Below, piece after piece: positions 1 to 8,307 of a stretch of DNA of 12,500 bases. The translations under genes were made by a program, and so were the position numbers. The notes under the pieces are model-generated. The model did no database searches and had not been told where the DNA came from. It saw only the letters and a list, made by a program, of their open reading frames with translations. The stretch's first letter is position 1, and every line of letters begins with the position of its first letter. Source of the DNA: Acanthamoeba sp. SK_2022b (lineage: Eukaryota > Discosea > Longamoebia > Acanthamoebidae); NCBI GenBank assembly GCA_027943245.1, contig JANDJZ010000774.1, forward strand, positions 1 through 12,500, read 5' to 3'.

Positions 1-1264
1 CACGTGATGCACTCCAGCGCCTCCATCATGTGGATCTGTGTGCGAACGCCGCACGGAAGCGAAATGAGGCGATGCCCCTCCTCCTCCTCCTCCCCCCACG
101 ACAGGCCTTCATCTTCACCAGGCGCGAACGCGTCCATACCTCGAATTCCGACGGGGCGAGTCGGCTGAGAGGGTCGCCGGTGGCATCGCTGATGAACATG
201 TTGGCCAGCGAGCTCACCACAAAATTGGCCGTCTGACGACGGCGATGGAAGAAAAGAGGGGCGCGTCAGTGGCTGGTGACGTTGTCGCAGGCGTGTGCGC
301 GTGGGGGAGAGATGATGATGATGATGGTCGAGGGAGGGCACCTCGTTCGGGTCGGGCAAGAAGGCGTAGAAGGCCGAGAAGAAGCCCAGCACGCGATAGG
401 CGTCCACGCAATGTCCCGTCAGCCACTGCGCGTGCGTGATCTTTTGAACTGTCCAACCGACACATAGAGTAAATTATTTCTCAATTCATTAAAAATATAT
501 AAATATAAATATAAATATAAAAGAATAAATACCGATGGTGTGGATGACGTGGAGGGTGAAGTCGGATCGCTTGAGGTGGGTCTCGCGGGCAAAGGCATAG
601 CAGAGGGAGAGGAGCGGCCGCACGTTGCCGCCGGCGGTCTCGTAGACCAGCGACTCGCCCAGCAGCACCACCAGGTGGTCGTCCACCTGCCGGAAGGTCT
701 TGATCTCGGGCAGCTTGGCGCTCAGCGTGTCCTTTTGTCGACAAATAAATGAGCCCAAGCGGTGGCCATCGCGCGCGCGCGCGCAACGACGCGTCGTCGA
801 GGCTGGCGCACCTTGGGCGACGCGGGCGTGTTGATGACGGCCGGCTTGGGCGTGGCCCGACTGAACGGAGTCTCGCTGAAATGGTTGGGCGTCGAGATGA
901 GGTACCCTGCGCGGAGCCCACGTCGCGTTAGGCGCCCGCGCGCCACACTGCGTGCGTGCGTGCGTGCGGTTGCGTGTACCCAGTATGCGGAGACACTCGC
1001 GCCTCACGTTCTCCTGCGCTCCGGCGTGCTCAAAGTGCAGTCGCTGCGCGCGCACGAAACATCAGCGCCCGCCCACGAGCTCTCGCGGTAAAGAGGGAGA
1101 GGGAGAGGGGAGAGCGAGAGAGAGAAAGAGAGAGACGCACTCGCAGGAGGACGCGGTTGAGCGCGTAGACAAAGGCCGGGGTCAGGATGCGGAAACCGGG
1201 CAGCTCGCACGGGAAGAGGATGCCCGCGTTCGTCAGCCCCGCGATCATCACCTCCGTGCTCTCG

Positions 1265-1331
<67 letters not shown>

Positions 1332-1944
1332 CCCGACCGACAACGATCGCTTGAGCCACGACTCGACCGGTCCACTGTCGCCGCCGCACGTCGACAAGAA
1401 AGGCGAGCGGGAAGCTCTGGGGGGGGAGGAGCGACCTGCGACAGGCACGCGTAGAAGCGGGACAGGTAGGTCGTGTTGAAGGGCGACGACTTGCACGTGC
1501 TGAAGATGTTGCACAGCGTCTTGACGGCCACGGCCCTCCCCTGGAAACGACAGACAACCGTGACGATTAATAAATGTCGACAAGCCAAAAGGGGGAGTGG
1601 TTGGGGGGGGGGGTAGGAGGTATTGCCTCCTCGAAGCCGTCTCGTCGCCGCATGACCGCGTCGAACAGCCAGTTGCCAAAAATGTTGAGAATGGTGTTGC
1701 CCTCGGGCGGCTTCAGTTCTTGTCGCTCGGCCTTGCCCGACTTGCGGCCCACCTGCAGGTTCGCCCCCGCGCGACACGCCAGTCGACGACGGTGGTTGGC
1801 GCGCGCTGCGTCGAACGAACGAAGCGGGGGCCGGGGGGGGGGGCGACGCGTTACCTGGAGAAAGAGGTCCACGAGCGTGTCGATGCCTTTGAAGGCTGCG
1901 TGGTGGATGCGCGGGTTGGCGATGCTGTTGGGGTCTCCGATGGC

Positions 1945-1990
<46 letters not shown>

Positions 1991-2506
1991 TAGCGACCCC
2001 CGTCAGTCGTGATTCTCTCTCTCTCTCTCTCTCGAGTCGCCAGAGAGGGTGCGAGCCGTAGGGAGAGGGGGGGAGCGACGTACGCAGCATTCGGTGCCAG
2101 GCGTAGAACACGTGCTCCTCCTGCAGACCGTCCATGGTCACGACCTCCTTCGATCCTTCCCTGTAAAAGAACAAGAATAATTGCATTAACAACAAAAACA
2201 AATAAATAAATAAATATTTAGAAAAATAATAATGGATTTGTATAAAAAAATAAAGAAATTAAAAAAAGAATAACGGAGGACGGCGTACAGCTGGATGAGG
2301 ACGCATTCGCGGCCTTCTTCGGGACCGTACATCAGGGAGATGGCTCGCTCGGTCAGGCCCTTGCAGACGGCCAGCCACTGGTTGATGGTGGGCAGGTGGT
2401 GCACCCACCGCGGCACCAGGTGCAGCAGCGAACCCCACATGTCGGCCTCGCTCGTCGACGAGTAGAGCCACAGCTCGAACAGCACCTGCAACCGTCTCCG
2501 CGTCAG

Positions 2507-2574
<68 letters not shown>

Positions 2575-3006
2575 CGTGTGCGTGGAGCCTTCACACGCAG
2601 GCTTGGCCGCGCACGACGATGAGACGACGACGCACCTTGAGCACGTGGGTGCAGAGGCGCTTGGTGAGGCCCTCCTCGCTCTCGGGCAGGGAGAGCAGCG
2701 AGTCGGCGATGCCCAGCAGCAGCTTGAGGAATATCTCCCACGTGTCCTCGTCCAATCCCGAACTGCGCGTTCGCGACACGGGACACGCCGCGCGCTCATC
2801 AGAGACCGACCGCCGCGACGCGCGCGCGTTGATGGGGGGAGGGAGGGAGGGGGCAATGGCCGTGCCTCTCGCGGCCGAGCGCGTGGTAGATGTTGAGAGC
2901 GCGCTTGCACAGAGCGGCCTGGGTGTCGAGCGAGTCGGGCAGCGCGGTGCGGGGCTCGAACAGCAGCGAATAGTGGCACAGGATTTGCTGTCGTTGTCGT
3001 CGTGAG

Positions 3007-3083
<77 letters not shown>

Positions 3084-3828
3084 CGCCACGGCGAGCGCGT
3101 ACGCGAATGAAGAATTGTGGTTCGGCATTGATGGAGGCTGGTCTCTTGGCGGCGTCGAGCAGCCATCTTCGGTAGAGCTCGATGGCTGTGCTCATGATCT
3201 GCGCGCGCGCGTCGTCCTCGCCATCGTGAGCCCGTGGCTGTGCGAGGAGGGCGTGTGCGTGTGCGTGCGCGCGCGGATCGGAAACGCACCTCCTCGCTTT
3301 CCATGGGGAGGGTGAACGAGGCGCCCACGCTCTCCATGGCCCATCGTACGTGCGCGACGCTGGTGAGCGCCTGGAGGCGTGGCCATGAAAGGTCAGTCGG
3401 TTATATTTGTATTAAATTTTTTAGCAATATACAAATAAAAGGCCGAACATGTTCTTCTATCTTGTGTATAATTAAGGTTTTTAAAAATAAATAAATAAAA
3501 AATAGTGGGAGGCAAGGGTACCCTGGCGGCCGCGTTCGAGTCGAGCAGAACGTTGACCACTTGTGATGCGAGGGTCTGCCTCACCGGCAGAGGGAATTGC
3601 TTCAAAATATCGGTTGCTGCCCAAATTCGAAATGGAAAAAAAAAACTTAAATTAATGGCAATTGATTGCGTGTAGGGGGCATAGGCGATAGCGGGGATGA
3701 TCCAGGGAGAAACGAAAGGGCCGAAAGAAGAAGAAGAGAAGGAATGGATGAAACTTGCGGGGGGGGGCTGATCGCGTACAAGGATCATGCTGGAGCAGCC
3801 CCAGGGTACTCAAATGATCCAGAAACAT
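1..3828 (-). CDS. RALGAPB: RalGAP beta-subunit-like protein, N-terminal 18 exons (partial)
   Basis: This is a split gene read right to left and cut by the left window edge. Exons that join in frame: 3780-3828, 3522-3616, 3290-3370, 3103-3198, 2866-2987, 2636-2762, 2289-2485, 2084-2160, 1855-1946, 1627-1752, 1436-1540, 1141-1260, 980-1043, 812-906, 533-731, 342-448, 140-232 and 1-35, giving about 626 residues. The helical-repeat N-terminus resembles the RalGAP beta family as I know it: segments such as RWAMESVGASFTLPMESEE, DTWEIFLKLLLGIADSLL, VLFELWLYSS, PEGNTILNIFGNWLFDA and TYLSRFYACLSQ have counterparts in the same order. In animals the beta subunit pairs with a RalGAP alpha subunit to stimulate GTP hydrolysis by Ral-type GTPases; the Rap/Ran-GAP domain is C-terminal and so lies outside the window. 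The ATG at 3826-3828 is the first one in frame with exon 2. The exon 12 acceptor (1260, or 1251) is the least certain junction, and a small extra exon in 1261-1435 is possible. RalGAP alpha is a less good fit. Confidence 0.82.
449..532 (-). other. AT-rich intron 15 of the RalGAP-like gene
   Basis: The intron has a GT donor (GTATTTAT) and an acceptor reading TTGGACAG on the minus strand. It is made largely of TATATTTATATTTA-like repeats, in sharp contrast to the GC-rich exons. Splicing at this exact acceptor keeps the frame (G + TT, then CAA AAG ATC). The next AG downstream would shift it. Confidence 0.75.
1092..1137. repeat. GA-rich (CT-rich on minus) tract in intron 12
   Basis: This purine-rich run of GAGAGG and GAGAGA units lies in intron 12 (1044-1140) of the RalGAP-like gene. 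On the transcribed strand it is a polypyrimidine tract placed directly after the donor rather than next to the acceptor. Confidence 0.8.
1267..1330. repeat. (CA)n microsatellite, intron 11 of the RalGAP-like gene
   Basis: An uninterrupted CA dinucleotide tract of 32 units. On the coding (minus) strand it reads (TG)n and ends about 6 nt before the proposed acceptor GAG|AGC, occupying the position where a polypyrimidine tract is normally found. Confidence 0.97.
1541..1626 (-). other. GC-AG intron 10 of the RalGAP-like gene
   Basis: The exon ends TTC GAG GAG and the intron begins GCAATA; the acceptor is TTTCCAG|GGG. The join gives FEE-GRAVAVKT in frame, matching the conserved block of the family. 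The only in-phase GT alternative (CTT|GTCGAC) would leave an intron of about 41 nt and add a proline-rich insert, so the GC donor is preferred. Confidence 0.7.
1948..1989. repeat. (TG)n microsatellite abutting the intron 8 acceptor
   Basis: About 21 TG units on the plus strand, (CA)n on the coding minus strand. The repeat runs directly into the splice acceptor, CACACACAG|AC, so the last bases of the intron are part of the repeat. Confidence 0.95.
2013..2033. repeat. (TC)n tract in intron 8
   Basis: A short TC dinucleotide run (GA on the coding strand) inside the intron spanning 1947-2083. Confidence 0.85.
2161..2288 (-). other. AT-rich intron 7 of the RalGAP-like gene
   Basis: The donor is CT|GTACGC and the acceptor TTTTACAG|GGAAGG. 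The body is AT-rich with TTTATTTATTTA repeats. The donor is chosen because the downstream exon needs a two-base overhang: CT + G restores a Leu codon followed by EGSKEVVTMDG. The nearby GT at CTCC|GTTATT would cause a frameshift. Confidence 0.72.
2509..2570. repeat. (TG)n microsatellite, intron 6 of the RalGAP-like gene
   Basis: A pure TG tract of 31 units followed by imperfect CGTG units. It lies in intron 6 (2486-2635), about 25 nt from the acceptor on the coding strand. Confidence 0.97.
2763..2865 (-). other. GC-AG intron 5 of the RalGAP-like gene
   Basis: The exon ends CGC GAG AG with the intron starting GCACGG; the acceptor is AACGCGCAG|TTCGGG. Joining AG + T gives the Ser of GRESSGLDEDTWE, which fits the family block without gaps. 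Reading through to the next GT would insert a basic, proline-rich stretch of about 19 residues. Confidence 0.72.
3008..3082. repeat. (AC)n microsatellite, intron 4 of the RalGAP-like gene
   Basis: At about 37 units this is the longest dinucleotide tract in the window. It fills most of the 115-nt intron 4 (2988-3102). Confidence 0.97.
3371..3521 (-). other. AT-rich intron 2 of the RalGAP-like gene
   Basis: The intron lies between AGG|GTACCC and CGCCTCCAG|GCGCTC and is phase 0. Its body contains TTTATTTATTTATTT and is strongly AT-rich, unlike introns 3-6. Confidence 0.75.
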
Positions 3829-4140
3829 GGTCAGTGACTTCCCACTCCACAACTAGGGGAAGGGGTCGTCGGCGCCCAGGCAGTCCTTGCGCTTCCAACT
3901 ATTTAGCTTCTTCGTGGTCGTTACACAAAGACGGAAATTAAATCCCTTATTTTTATTTATTTGTTTATTTATTTGTTTGTATGTTTCCTCCCAACATGAT
4001 GCACAAGGATTGAAGAGGCGAGCACCAAGGTTTCCTTCTTGTTGTAAAGTCTCTTCCAACACCATCACTTTCCTCGGCCGAGGCCTGTTGATAGTTGTTG
4101 TCGATACGTTGTTGTTGTTTGGAACACACGCAACGCCAAC
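3829..4140 (-). promoter_or_regulatory. Intergenic region: reductase 3' UTR and RalGAP-like 5' flank
   Basis: No gene is supported here. The 312 bp separate the reductase stop codon from the RalGAP-like ATG on the same strand. The middle is AT-rich and holds clustered polyadenylation hexamers; roughly 120 bp remain for the RalGAP-like promoter and leader. I see no clear TATA box. Confidence 0.5.
3952..3973 (-). terminator. Clustered AATAAA polyadenylation signals for the reductase
   Basis: On the minus strand several overlapping AATAAA hexamers occur (plus-strand TTTATT at 3952, 3956, 3964 and 3968), about 170-190 nt after the reductase stop codon. This is a normal position for a 3' UTR signal; use is inferred. 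Confidence 0.55.
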
Positions 4141-5050
4141 TTAGGCGTTGGGCTGGACGACGGTGAAGCGGGTCTCCTTGTTCTTGGTGGCGATGGAGAT
4201 GAGGGTGCCCGACTTGGGCCTGTCCTTGCCCTCGGCCCAGCCCAGCAGCAGGCCGGCGACGACGGGCAGCGGCGTCCAGTCGTCAAAGTTGGCGCCCGGC
4301 ATCGACTTCCTGTTGGTGGGCGTGTCGAGGCAGATGGGGAGGATGCCCAGCACGGACGAGTCCTTGGGCAGTCCGCTGCCGGCCGGCACCAGGCTGGCGA
4401 TCAGGTGGTGCGTGGCGGCCTGCACGCGTCGCGTGCGCTCTGGTCAGCCAACTCCCCCAGGCCGAGGAGAAGAGAGTGGAGCGAGCGATTTACCTTGGTG
4501 ATACCGTAGGCGATCATGGACGGAGTGGGGCCGAGAGCGGCGTCGGCGCCGGTGAGGACGACCACGCCACCCTCCTTGAGCGAGTTGGCGGCGATGTGGG
4601 CCGACGCGATCGAGGACTGCACGTTGAACTCGAACATCTTGTCCACACCGTCAAAAATGGACTCCTCCTTCACGTTTCCGCCCAGCCAGCCGCCAGCCAC
4701 GCAGATCACCGCGTCAAGAGCTGTACGGATGGCCACATGCATCGTGAGGGTGAGTTAGAGTTATCATCCAAGTGAATTGGCAACCTGCAGCAATTATATC
4801 GGCGCGTGAAAACAAAGCAACATGTTCGGTTTTTGCTCGTACAGGCGTTGAGGTCCTTGAGGCCCTTGACCACCTTGCCAGTGTTCTCCTTAGTGCGCAC
4901 ATCGGGGCTGAGCACGAAATTGTGATGGGCATCGTCATTGGGTCGGAAATCGACGGAGTAGGTCGTGTAGCCGGCCTGCTTGAAGTGGGACACGACAGTG
5001 CCGCCCAGCTGTCCAGCGCCTCCGTACACAAGCACTCCCTTGGCGTCCAT
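4141..5050 (-). CDS. QDPR: Quinonoid dihydropteridine reductase (three exons, complete)
   Basis: The enzyme reduces quinonoid dihydrobiopterin to tetrahydrobiopterin with NADH, recycling the cofactor of aromatic amino acid hydroxylases in the cytosol. Exons 4843-5050, 4494-4720 and 4141-4419 join in frame to 237 residues, close to the usual 240-245. It is a short-chain dehydrogenase/reductase: the nucleotide-binding loop VYGGAGQLG is at residues 8-16, Asp34 in SVDF is the expected adenine-ribose contact, the family motif CVAGGWLGGN starts at 76, and the catalytic Tyr141 and Lys145 lie in YGITK, with the second intron directly after that Lys. The C-terminal LDTPTNRKSMPGANFDDWTP is typical of this family rather than of general SDRs. 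The ATG at 5048-5050 puts the protein start just before the first beta strand. The gene is divergent from glucokinase. Confidence 0.93.
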
Positions 5051-5543
5051 CTCTTCTGCTTCCTCGAATATTGCTCTACTGCCGATCGATCGTGCCCCTG
5101 CTGTTCCCGTTGTGGAAGAGGGAAATTTCGAAAGAAAACAAAAAGAAAAGGGAGAGGGTCGACGGTGGGCGCGACCCGCGAGCAACCCAAGACCACGACG
5201 GCGCATTGCTTGCTTCCCTCAGCACTCACGCCTTGCGTCTCAGGACCCCAGCACCACCAATGTGTGGGACTCTGTCTGCCAGAGCCTTCTCTGTGATGGC
5301 AAGACCCAGAAAAACTGGGAAGCGGCTGGGCTGTGCTGGAACGAACGTGGACAATGTCAAAGAAAACAGGAAGGAAGAAGAGCGCCACTACCAACTCGCC
5401 CAAAATTTGGGCGACACTAGGCCTCCACAGCTATTCTACACACACACGCCACCTGATCGATACCACGTCCCACACACCACTACGCCGCACATCGATAGCG
5501 GAACCACACAACCCCCTGCTGAGAATCATCATCTACACACAAC
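5051..5543. promoter_or_regulatory. Divergent promoter region between reductase and glucokinase
   Basis: The 493 bp between two head-to-head start codons contain no supported gene. They should hold both promoters and 5' leaders. Visible elements are an inverted repeat at 5396-5414 and scattered ATCGAT motifs (near 5085, 5457 and 5492). The glucokinase leader is C/A-rich just before the ATG. No convincing TATA box was found. Confidence 0.55.
5396..5414. promoter_or_regulatory. Inverted repeat in the divergent promoter
   Basis: Two perfect 9-bp arms, TCGCCCAAA and TTTGGGCGA, are separated by one A. It sits about 130 bp upstream of the glucokinase ATG and about 345 bp from the reductase ATG. 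The symmetry suggests a dimeric factor site, which is an inference. Confidence 0.4.
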
Positions 5544-6417
5544 ATGACGACTGCGCAGCCTCCCCTCCCTGTCTCTACCCTCGTTGAGATCGCCCAAGAG
5601 TCCCGACCGGCTCTCCTTCACTGGAAGGACCGTTTCAAGGAGGTACCGCGCTCTGCACACCTGATCAGCAAGGGCTGTCCGCTGCGTAAAAGCATAAGTT
5701 ATTAGTGTAAATAATGTTTTGATAGCGGCCTTTGCCTCATTTGCACACCAAGTTGGGTTGCAATCGAATCCATTCTCCCCACATGTGAGAGAATTATTGA
5801 ACTGCAACGCGATAGCTATCCCTTTCTTTAATCTTTCACCGATTTTTTACACGCCACCTCATTCGATTCCTCGGGTGTAGAGCCTGAAGTACTTCGTGGG
5901 CGTCGACATTGGCGGCACCAACACGCGAGTGGCGCTCGACACTGGCTCCTCCGACGAGCCCTACGTCCAGGTGCCCCCCTGCCTTGAGACTTGGCAACGC
6001 TGAGCCCGCGCGCCGGCGTGCGTGTGGCCTTACCGCGCTGCTGCGCAGATCGCCAAGTTCAAGGCCTCGAGCAGCACGCACATCGTGGAGGGTCTCCAGC
6101 AAGTGGCACGCCAGGTGGCCGACATTCTCGGCGTCCCTGCCTCGGGCGCCTGCCTCGCCGGCGCCGGTCGCATCTCCGACGACGGCCTCTCGGTATCCAC
6201 CGCCTGTCTCCTCTCTCTCTCTCTCTCTCCCCTCTCGCTCTTGCTGGCATGGCACTGGGGCTGACACGATGCTCGCCTCTCCGTTTGCAGCTCGACATCA
6301 CAAACTATCCCGGCACTCCCGCCGACCGCACGCTGGACTCGACGCAGCTCCCGCCCTACCTGTTCCCCGTCGGTGCGTGGTTGGCCTGATCCCCCGCGGC
6401 CCTGACACGCGCGCTCG

Positions 6418-6468
<51 letters not shown>

Positions 6469-6675
6469 GGCAAGCGTGTTGTTCTCACAGCCTCCCCCTC
6501 CTCCTCCCTCCCCTTTGACTCGCTGCAACAGGCGCGACGCACTTCATCAACGATCTCGAGAGCACGTGCTACGGCCTCAAGTCCCTCAACGAGAGCGATC
6601 AGCTCGCCTCTTTCTTCAAGCCCCTCTGGTCGACTTCGGACAAGGTCATCATGAGGCGCACCAACTGTACGCATC

Positions 6676-6736
<61 letters not shown>

Positions 6737-7726
6737 CAACAACAACAACAACACAGCGTGACACACGACCGGCCTTTCGTTCTCAAGATTGACGGCGTGG
6801 ACATGACACGACATGACACGACACGACGCGCGCAGATCTGGTGTTGGCCGTCGGTACGGGGCTGGGCATTGCGCTCCTGACCTCGCTCGGCCGGGGCTCG
6901 CGCAACATCCCGCTGCAGGTGATGCCCATGGAGTTTGGCCACGCCCTCTACTCGCCCGCCGGCGATCCGGCCAAGAAGGAGGAGGAGGACCGGCTCGCCG
7001 CCTACCTCTCGTCGACGCTCTACAGCGGCAAGCACGCCATCGAGTACGAGGACATCGTGTCTGGCCGGGGCGTCCTCGCCGTCTACCAGTGGGTCACCGC
7101 CGAACACAAGGGTATACCCCCCCCTTACCCCACGCGATGCCCCCCCCCCAACCACCGAACTCATTGCTGTGTCGTGGTCTCTGCAGAGGCGGCCAAGTTC
7201 GAGTCGGCCGAGGAGATCGGTGCTGCGGCCTTCCGCGAGGACCCGTGCCCGTTCGCCACCAAGGCGCTGCTCATCCACTACAGGTGCGCGCGCCCGCCCT
7301 CCCCTCCCTCTCCCTCGTCGACCTCGCTCTCGCTGCTGTTCCTCATCGCATGGCCTCCCCCCTCCCCCCTCCCCCCTCGTTGCACCAACGCGCAGGTTCC
7401 TGATGCGCGTGGCCAAGAACCTGTGCGTGGGCCTGCAGGCCAAGGGCATGTTCCTGGCCGGCGACAACCAGGTATGCCTTCGCCTCCCCTTTCCGCTACA
7501 CGACAACGCAACACAACACGTGGTCATGCGTGTGCGTGTGCTCACCGTGGGGGTCGATGTGCAGGTGGTGAACAACCCCTTCTTCGAGAAGCACCTGCCC
7601 GAGCTGAGGGCCGAGTTTTTGGACCACCCCAAGCCCGACTGGATCGACAAGGTGGAGCTCTACACGCAGACGGAGAGCTTCAACATCAACCTCCACGGCG
7701 CCCTCTACTATGCCCGTACGGACTGA
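5544..7726 (+). CDS. GLK: Glucokinase, bacterial-type (group A) family (nine exons, complete)
   Basis: It phosphorylates glucose with ATP to glucose-6-phosphate, the first step of glycolysis. Exons 5544-5642, 5881-5970, 6049-6192, 6291-6372, 6532-6666, 6836-7111, 7187-7283, 7396-7471 and 7565-7726 join in frame with GT-AG junctions to 386 residues, similar to the protist group-A glucokinases (about 370-390) and longer than bacterial Glk (about 320). Visible motifs are phosphate-binding DIGGTNTR (residues 42-49), AGAGRISDDG (100-109), ITNYPG (114-119), FIND with the catalytic Asp at 146, the second phosphate loop VGTGLG (189-194), and sugar-binding MEFGH (215-219) supplying Glu216 and His219. 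The C-terminus, ending ARTD, has no peroxisomal targeting tripeptide, so it is probably cytosolic, unlike the glycosomal trypanosomatid enzymes. The first 33 residues precede the kinase fold. A broader hexokinase or ROK identity is less likely given the motif order. Confidence 0.9.
6212..6232. repeat. (TC)n pyrimidine tract in glucokinase intron 3
   Basis: A run of CTCTCT units lies in intron 3 (6193-6290), upstream of the acceptor CCGTTTGCAG, and may aid acceptor recognition. Confidence 0.7.
6419..6466. repeat. (AC)n microsatellite, intron 4 of glucokinase
   Basis: Twenty-four AC units in the 159-nt intron 6373-6531. A pyrimidine-rich stretch follows before the acceptor GCAACAG. Confidence 0.97.
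6677..6752. repeat. (AC)n followed by (AAC)n microsatellite, intron 5 of glucokinase
   Basis: An AC tract to about 6735 changes into AAC trinucleotides to 6752. It starts about 10 nt after the donor T|GTACGC of intron 5 (6667-6835). Near the acceptor the decamer ACATGACACG is repeated. Confidence 0.95.
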
Positions 7727-8307
7727 GCGCAACTCTCTCCGAGTTGGAATGCAACCAAACCTTGGCTGCCGATGTGTGTTCCTATCCTACGACGAAAACA
7801 ACGGTTGCTGTCCCGCCCTGGGGCAGCAGCCCTTTTTTGGAAGCAAGTTGTGGGTTGAAAACGAGAGACCAGGAGTGTAGTACCAGTAGTGTCATCTTGG
7901 TGGTTGCTCTCGACAACTGGCGCTTGGATTCAGATCGTGAGAAAAAAGAGCCAAGAGACTTGCATGCGTTTATTAAGTCAATGATTCGAATCATTGACAG
8001 TGTGCTAACTTTAAGTGGCCATGTAACAACGACAGGTTGGTAAAAACGACATCGCTGTAAATCTATTTTGGATTAATTGAACATTATTTGGGTCATCTTA
8101 CCGTGCAACACGCGGCGGGATCACGGGGCTCAACCAACCAGCTAGCTTCCCTCTATTTCGGGTAAATGTCCAGAGCTACCAATCAACAGAGCTCAGTCAA
8201 CCTAACAACTTCGGCCAAACACACATCTACCCCAACTAACCTCACCATACAACACCAGCTTCAACACAACAGACACACACCTCACACAAAGAAGCTCCCA
8301 ACACACG
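7727..8307 (+). other. Non-coding region: glucokinase 3' flank and leader of the next gene
   Basis: I find no supported gene in these 581 bp. The first part is presumably the glucokinase 3' UTR, without a clear AATAAA. The last 150 bp are C/A-rich, like the leader before glucokinase, and probably form the 5' flank of the gene at 8308. A perfect palindrome lies at 7977-7998. Confidence 0.5.
7977..7998. repeat. Perfect 22-bp palindrome
   Basis: The half site GTCAATGATTC is followed immediately by its exact reverse complement GAATCATTGAC, centred on TTCGAA. It lies about 250 bp past the glucokinase stop codon and 310 bp before the next start codon. Confidence 0.9.

Noticed and set aside
1267..1330. 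CRISPR-like or tandem-repeat array
   Set aside because: It is a pure dinucleotide tract with no spacers, in an intron of a eukaryotic gene.
952..1479. Open frames of repeated His-Thr or Val-Cys residues around the CA/TG tracts, on both strands (also near 1948, 2509, 3008, 6419 and 6677)
   Set aside because: These are translations of dinucleotide repeats inside introns. They are open only because CA/TG repeats lack stop codons.
2800..2865. Extension of RalGAP exon 5 as coding (RHGHCPLPP...)
   Set aside because: Low-complexity, proline/arginine-rich and absent from the family. The GC-AG splice gives a clean conserved join. It is retained only as a possible isoform.
3850..3852. Upstream in-frame TTG start for the RalGAP-like protein
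   Set aside because: TTG starts are not expected in nuclear eukaryotic genes. The ATG at 3826-3828 is a normal start. The same reasoning excludes TTG at 9857 for the transposase and at 11896 for the SAM-domain gene.
6649..7650. A 333-residue minus-strand frame opposite the glucokinase exons
   Set aside because: It is a shadow of the GC-rich glucokinase codons and begins in a microsatellite. The plus-strand exons have catalytic motifs and consistent splice junctions.
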